Shown piece after piece: positions 62,002 through 64,000 of a DNA stretch of 64,000 nt (position 1 is the stretch's first letter; each line of letters opens with the position of its first letter). A program made the position numbers and the translations under genes. Location of the stretch: positions 1 to 64,000 of the forward strand of contig NZ_JMCL01000035.1 in NCBI RefSeq assembly GCF_000690905.1, read 5' to 3'. The notes under the pieces were generated by a model. That model searched no databases. It was not told where the DNA came from and worked only from the letters and a program-made list of their open reading frames with translations. The stretch comes from Pseudomonas sp. Ant30-3 (GTDB lineage Bacteria; Pseudomonadota; Gammaproteobacteria; Pseudomonadales; Pseudomonadaceae).

Positions 62002-63550
62002 AGAATATCAAGCCGTTGATGCCTCAGGCTTTCGCATTTGCAACACAATTTCCCTGCTTTTGCCTGCATACCAGTATCAAATAAACTGCTCATGGACGAA
62101 GGAAGTCTCCTTGCCTGCGGTGGAGGAGTTCACATGTCGCCTGCTGTTGGCCTTGCAGGAAGTGCTGCCTGGAGAGATTCGTGAGTATTTCGGCTTGTCC
62201 AAGCGCGAGTGCGAGGTCTTGATCGAAACTCTCATCCGAAACAAGCTGGCCGTCTACACGAATGACGGGCATTTGACACCTTCAGCGATTCTCACAGATC
62301 GTACCAAGGGAAGCACATCGGCCAGTCCGAGTCTCACTAAGTATGAAGAGCGGATTGAGCGCCCGATTTTTGAGTTGCTGACCAAGACCATAATGCCTGC
62401 CAGTCAGAACAATCGCACTCGCTGGGGGTTGCCTCAAATTCCGGTGCCGGCGGAAAATAAAGCTTGGTCCGTTCAGGCTGTGGCAGATGCCTTTGGCGAT
62501 CAGTATCGCGCTTTTCTGGACTTCTCCAAGCTGCCCGAGTCCGAAGCTCGGAAGACCAGGCTCTATAAGGTAGGTGCATGCGATCAGGCGGCTCCAGTGA
62601 ACATTCAGGTGGATCTGGAAATCGGGCTACTGCCAACCCAGGCGGGCAATGTCGAAGTCATCAAGCGCGTTGCCGAGAAAGTTGGCGGCACTCGCCAGCG
62701 CCCCTTAAGTATGGAGCTCGAAGCCAAGATTTCCGACTATCTCAATAGCCTACGGATGCCTAAGGGCGGCATGACCCCCCAAGCCTATTGCGAGGAGTTC
62801 GGGGATGAAGTGTTGACCCGCTATCTAGATGACCGAGGCCTGGATATCAACACGTGGCTGATTGATCATAAGGAGCGTAGGACGGGCTACGGCAGCCAAG
62901 CCACGAGGGCTATGATCGGACCGATTTATGACAACAACAACCGAATTACTTTGGGGCGGATGCTCGAAGACCTATCTCGGGACTGGCAAGAGGGTCAGGT
63001 TCACTCGGCATTGTGGCTGTCGAGCTCTGTGCCTCTGTGGGCAGCTAACGGCACATTGCTCAGCGACTTCTGCCGCAGAACCGCCGAGAAGCTTAGTGAG
63101 GCGCCTCACGTCAAAGGTCGGATTACCGCTATCGTCCCATTCGATGAACAAAGGGAGTTCGGCCAGCTGCGCAGCACGTATCACAATCGGATTCCTAACG
63201 GGCTTGCTTTCAAAGGATCGGATCTTCAGGACCGGTTTGAGATTTTCCTGGTCCCTGGGCAGTTGGCCGTGGTGCAGTACCACTTTCAGCCCAGTGACGA
63301 GAGCGCGGCGACGGTCCCGATTGGTTACATCACCTGTGATCCGCAGCGTGTTGCCCACATTGACAGCTTCCTAAATTCCCGACTGGTGGGGAGAGGTGAG
63401 GGCCATGTGGTGTGGAGTGAGGATTCTGAGCGAGACATCGCTAATCATATGGAAAAGGATCGCCTGGAGCTAATCCAGTCCAGTGGGCGCGGACTTCCGA
63501 TGTCTAGCCAAGTGAAGCTCACAATCAAGAAGCCGCCTAGAAAAATCTAG
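61994..63550 (+). CDS. Partner of the NERD-kinase-helicase protein, unknown family
   Basis: This 518-residue protein is not recognised. Residues about 25-95 look like a winged helix (EEFTCRLLLALQ, GEIREYFGLSKRECEVLIET, NKLAVYTNDGHLTPSA). The remainder is mixed alpha/beta with no visible catalytic motif; a C-terminal third includes IPNGLAFKG and FEIFLVPGQLAVVQYHF. The start overlaps the helicase gene by 8 nt with GAGGGG upstream, so the two proteins are almost surely made together and act together. It could be a DNA-binding specificity subunit or a target of the kinase domain. This is context-based inference. Confidence 0.7.
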   Translation: MSEEYQAVDASGFRICNTISLLLPAYQYQINCSWTKEVSLPAVEEFTCRLLLALQEVLPGEIREYFGLSKRECEVLIETLIRNKLAVYTNDGHLTPSAILTDRTKGSTSASPSLTKYEERIERPIFELLTKTIMPASQNNRTRWGLPQIPVPAENKAWSVQAVADAFGDQYRAFLDFSKLPESEARKTRLYKVGACDQAAPVNIQVDLEIGLLPTQAGNVEVIKRVAEKVGGTRQRPLSMELEAKISDYLNSLRMPKGGMTPQAYCEEFGDEVLTRYLDDRGLDINTWLIDHKERRTGYGSQATRAMIGPIYDNNNRITLGRMLEDLSRDWQEGQVHSALWLSSSVPLWAANGTLLSDFCRRTAEKLSEAPHVKGRITAIVPFDEQREFGQLRSTYHNRIPNGLAFKGSDLQDRFEIFLVPGQLAVVQYHFQPSDESAATVPIGYITCDPQRVAHIDSFLNSRLVGRGEGHVVWSEDSERDIANHMEKDRLELIQSSGRGLPMSSQVKLTIKKPPRKI

Positions 63551-63621
63551 TGGGTTATAACGGGCTGCTTTAGAATTTTTAAAGTTCTATATGTTCAGCT
63601 CAACGGGGCGTTATGTGCATG

Positions 63622-63643
63622 TGGCGCCTCGGTCGAGGCGCCA
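63622..63643. terminator. Hairpin after the NERD operon
   Basis: TGGCGCCTCG pairs perfectly with CGAGGCGCCA around GT, and flanking TTATGT/ACATAA extends it. No T-run follows, so it may be a weak terminator or a structural element. It lies 71 nt after the last stop codon. Confidence 0.5.
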
Positions 63644-63806
63644 TACATAAGTGCTCAATTCCATTTTAGGCTGGTGGAGGCGGATGCTACAAACGTGACT
63701 CTAGGCCTTCAATGGAAATCGTTTGGCACTCTATGTTCTGAGGCTCAAACCGTTGGTCTGAATTTTAGCGAGGCTCAGACAAGCAGCTTAAAAATACACT
63801 TATCGA

Positions 63807-63859
63807 TTTTGTAAAGTTTCCTGAGCCTTGCACGGCATAAATTTACGAAAAACTTTACA
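63807..63859. repeat. Attachment-site copy 4 with inverted arm (right end of island 2)
   Basis: TTTTGTAAAGTTT at 63807-63819 is followed by CCTGAGCC, as in the ssb-like flank at 53926. TGTAAAGTTT (63810-63819) has a perfect inverted partner AAACTTTACA at 63850-63859, and outer CTTAT/ATAAG bases extend the symmetry. Confidence 0.62.
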
Positions 63860-64000
63860 CTAATAAGGGGTCGGTGTAGTGATGATCCGTCTAATACCCA
63901 ATAACATATGGGTTTAAGCCCGGTCAGTCGTTCGTCTTGCTGGGTGTCTGGTATTTACAACCGTTCTGATCCACAGCTTCATTCGATCTGAACAAGAAGG

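Larger units (their letters stand above)
53926..63819 (+). mobile_element. Island 2: decayed recombinase island with defence cargo
   Basis: The limits are the repeat copies at 53926 and 63807. Only a 5' fragment of the first recombinase remains at the left end, so this element cannot move by itself. Cargo is a CHAT protease gene (AT-rich) and a NERD-kinase-helicase operon (GC-rich, close to core composition), suggesting separate origins. It could be mobilised in trans by island 1, since the sites are alike; this is inference. Confidence 0.6.
63551..64000. other. Right flank, 450 nt without genes
   Basis: This stretch contains a perfect hairpin at 63622-63643, the right attachment-site copy at 63807 with an inverted arm at 63850, and about 140 nt beyond it that should be the chromosomal (or next element) flank. 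No coding frame of note was seen. The sequence beyond 63860 was not recognised. Confidence 0.5.

Noticed and set aside
61994-63550. Phospholipase D-type nuclease in the helicase partner
   Set aside because: A C-terminal segment with HNRIPNG looked suggestive, but no HxK(x4)D motif is present.

Overview
The window is chromosomal DNA of a Pseudomonas, most likely of the P. fluorescens group. Three things point there: the order 5S rRNA-birA-coaX-SPOR gene-tRNA cluster-tuf-secE-nusG-ribosomal superoperon-katA-ferritin-uvrA-MFS-ssb, the codon use and protein sequences, and promoters ending in GC-rich discriminators. Everything in positions 1-42008 is core genome.

Core layout: the end of an rRNA operon (5S, 48-163); birA and coaX (overlapping); a small SPOR-type gene; a tRNA-Tyr/Gly/Thr-tuf operon; tRNA-Trp-secE-nusG; rplKAJL-rpoBC; the str operon (rpsL-rpsG-fusA-tuf); the S10, spc and alpha operons from rpsJ to rplQ; then katA, a bacterioferritin gene, uvrA (reverse strand), a YajR-like MFS gene and ssb. 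Recognisable promoters and hairpins mark the operon borders (2556, 4164, 16288, 20781, 27555, 31621). The two tuf genes differ at about 29 of 397 residues. A 211-nt gap inside the spc operon holds a hairpin, a promoter and a second hairpin.

The accessory region starts at the ssb terminator. Two genomic islands appear to sit in tandem, delimited by copies of a short site (TTTTGTAAAGTTT or close variants) at 41963, 53751, 53926 and 63807. Copies 1 and 3 are each followed by an ssb-type terminator hairpin, so the 3' flank of ssb seems to have been duplicated with each insertion. Island 1 (about 41963-53766) opens with a translationally coupled set of three tyrosine recombinases plus a small coiled-coil protein. 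This resembles Gamma-Mobile-Trio or Tn554 TnpA/B/C-like modules. Its cargo is a small Cys-rich protein, a decayed Xre/MbcA/ParS-type antitoxin and an intact three-gene ABC-three-component system (nuclease-like effector, middle component, Rad50/SMC-like ATPase).

Island 2 (about 53926-63819) begins with only the first fifth of the equivalent recombinase gene, so it has lost its own integration module. It carries a CHAT-type caspase-like protease on the reverse strand. Divergent to it is a two-gene operon: a very large NERD nuclease/kinase-like/kinase/SF1 helicase protein and a 518-residue partner of no recognised family. The cargo looks like anti-phage defence. The NERD-kinase-kinase-helicase operon is the best candidate for an undescribed system. 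Nothing was searched against a database; all family calls come from motifs and remembered families.
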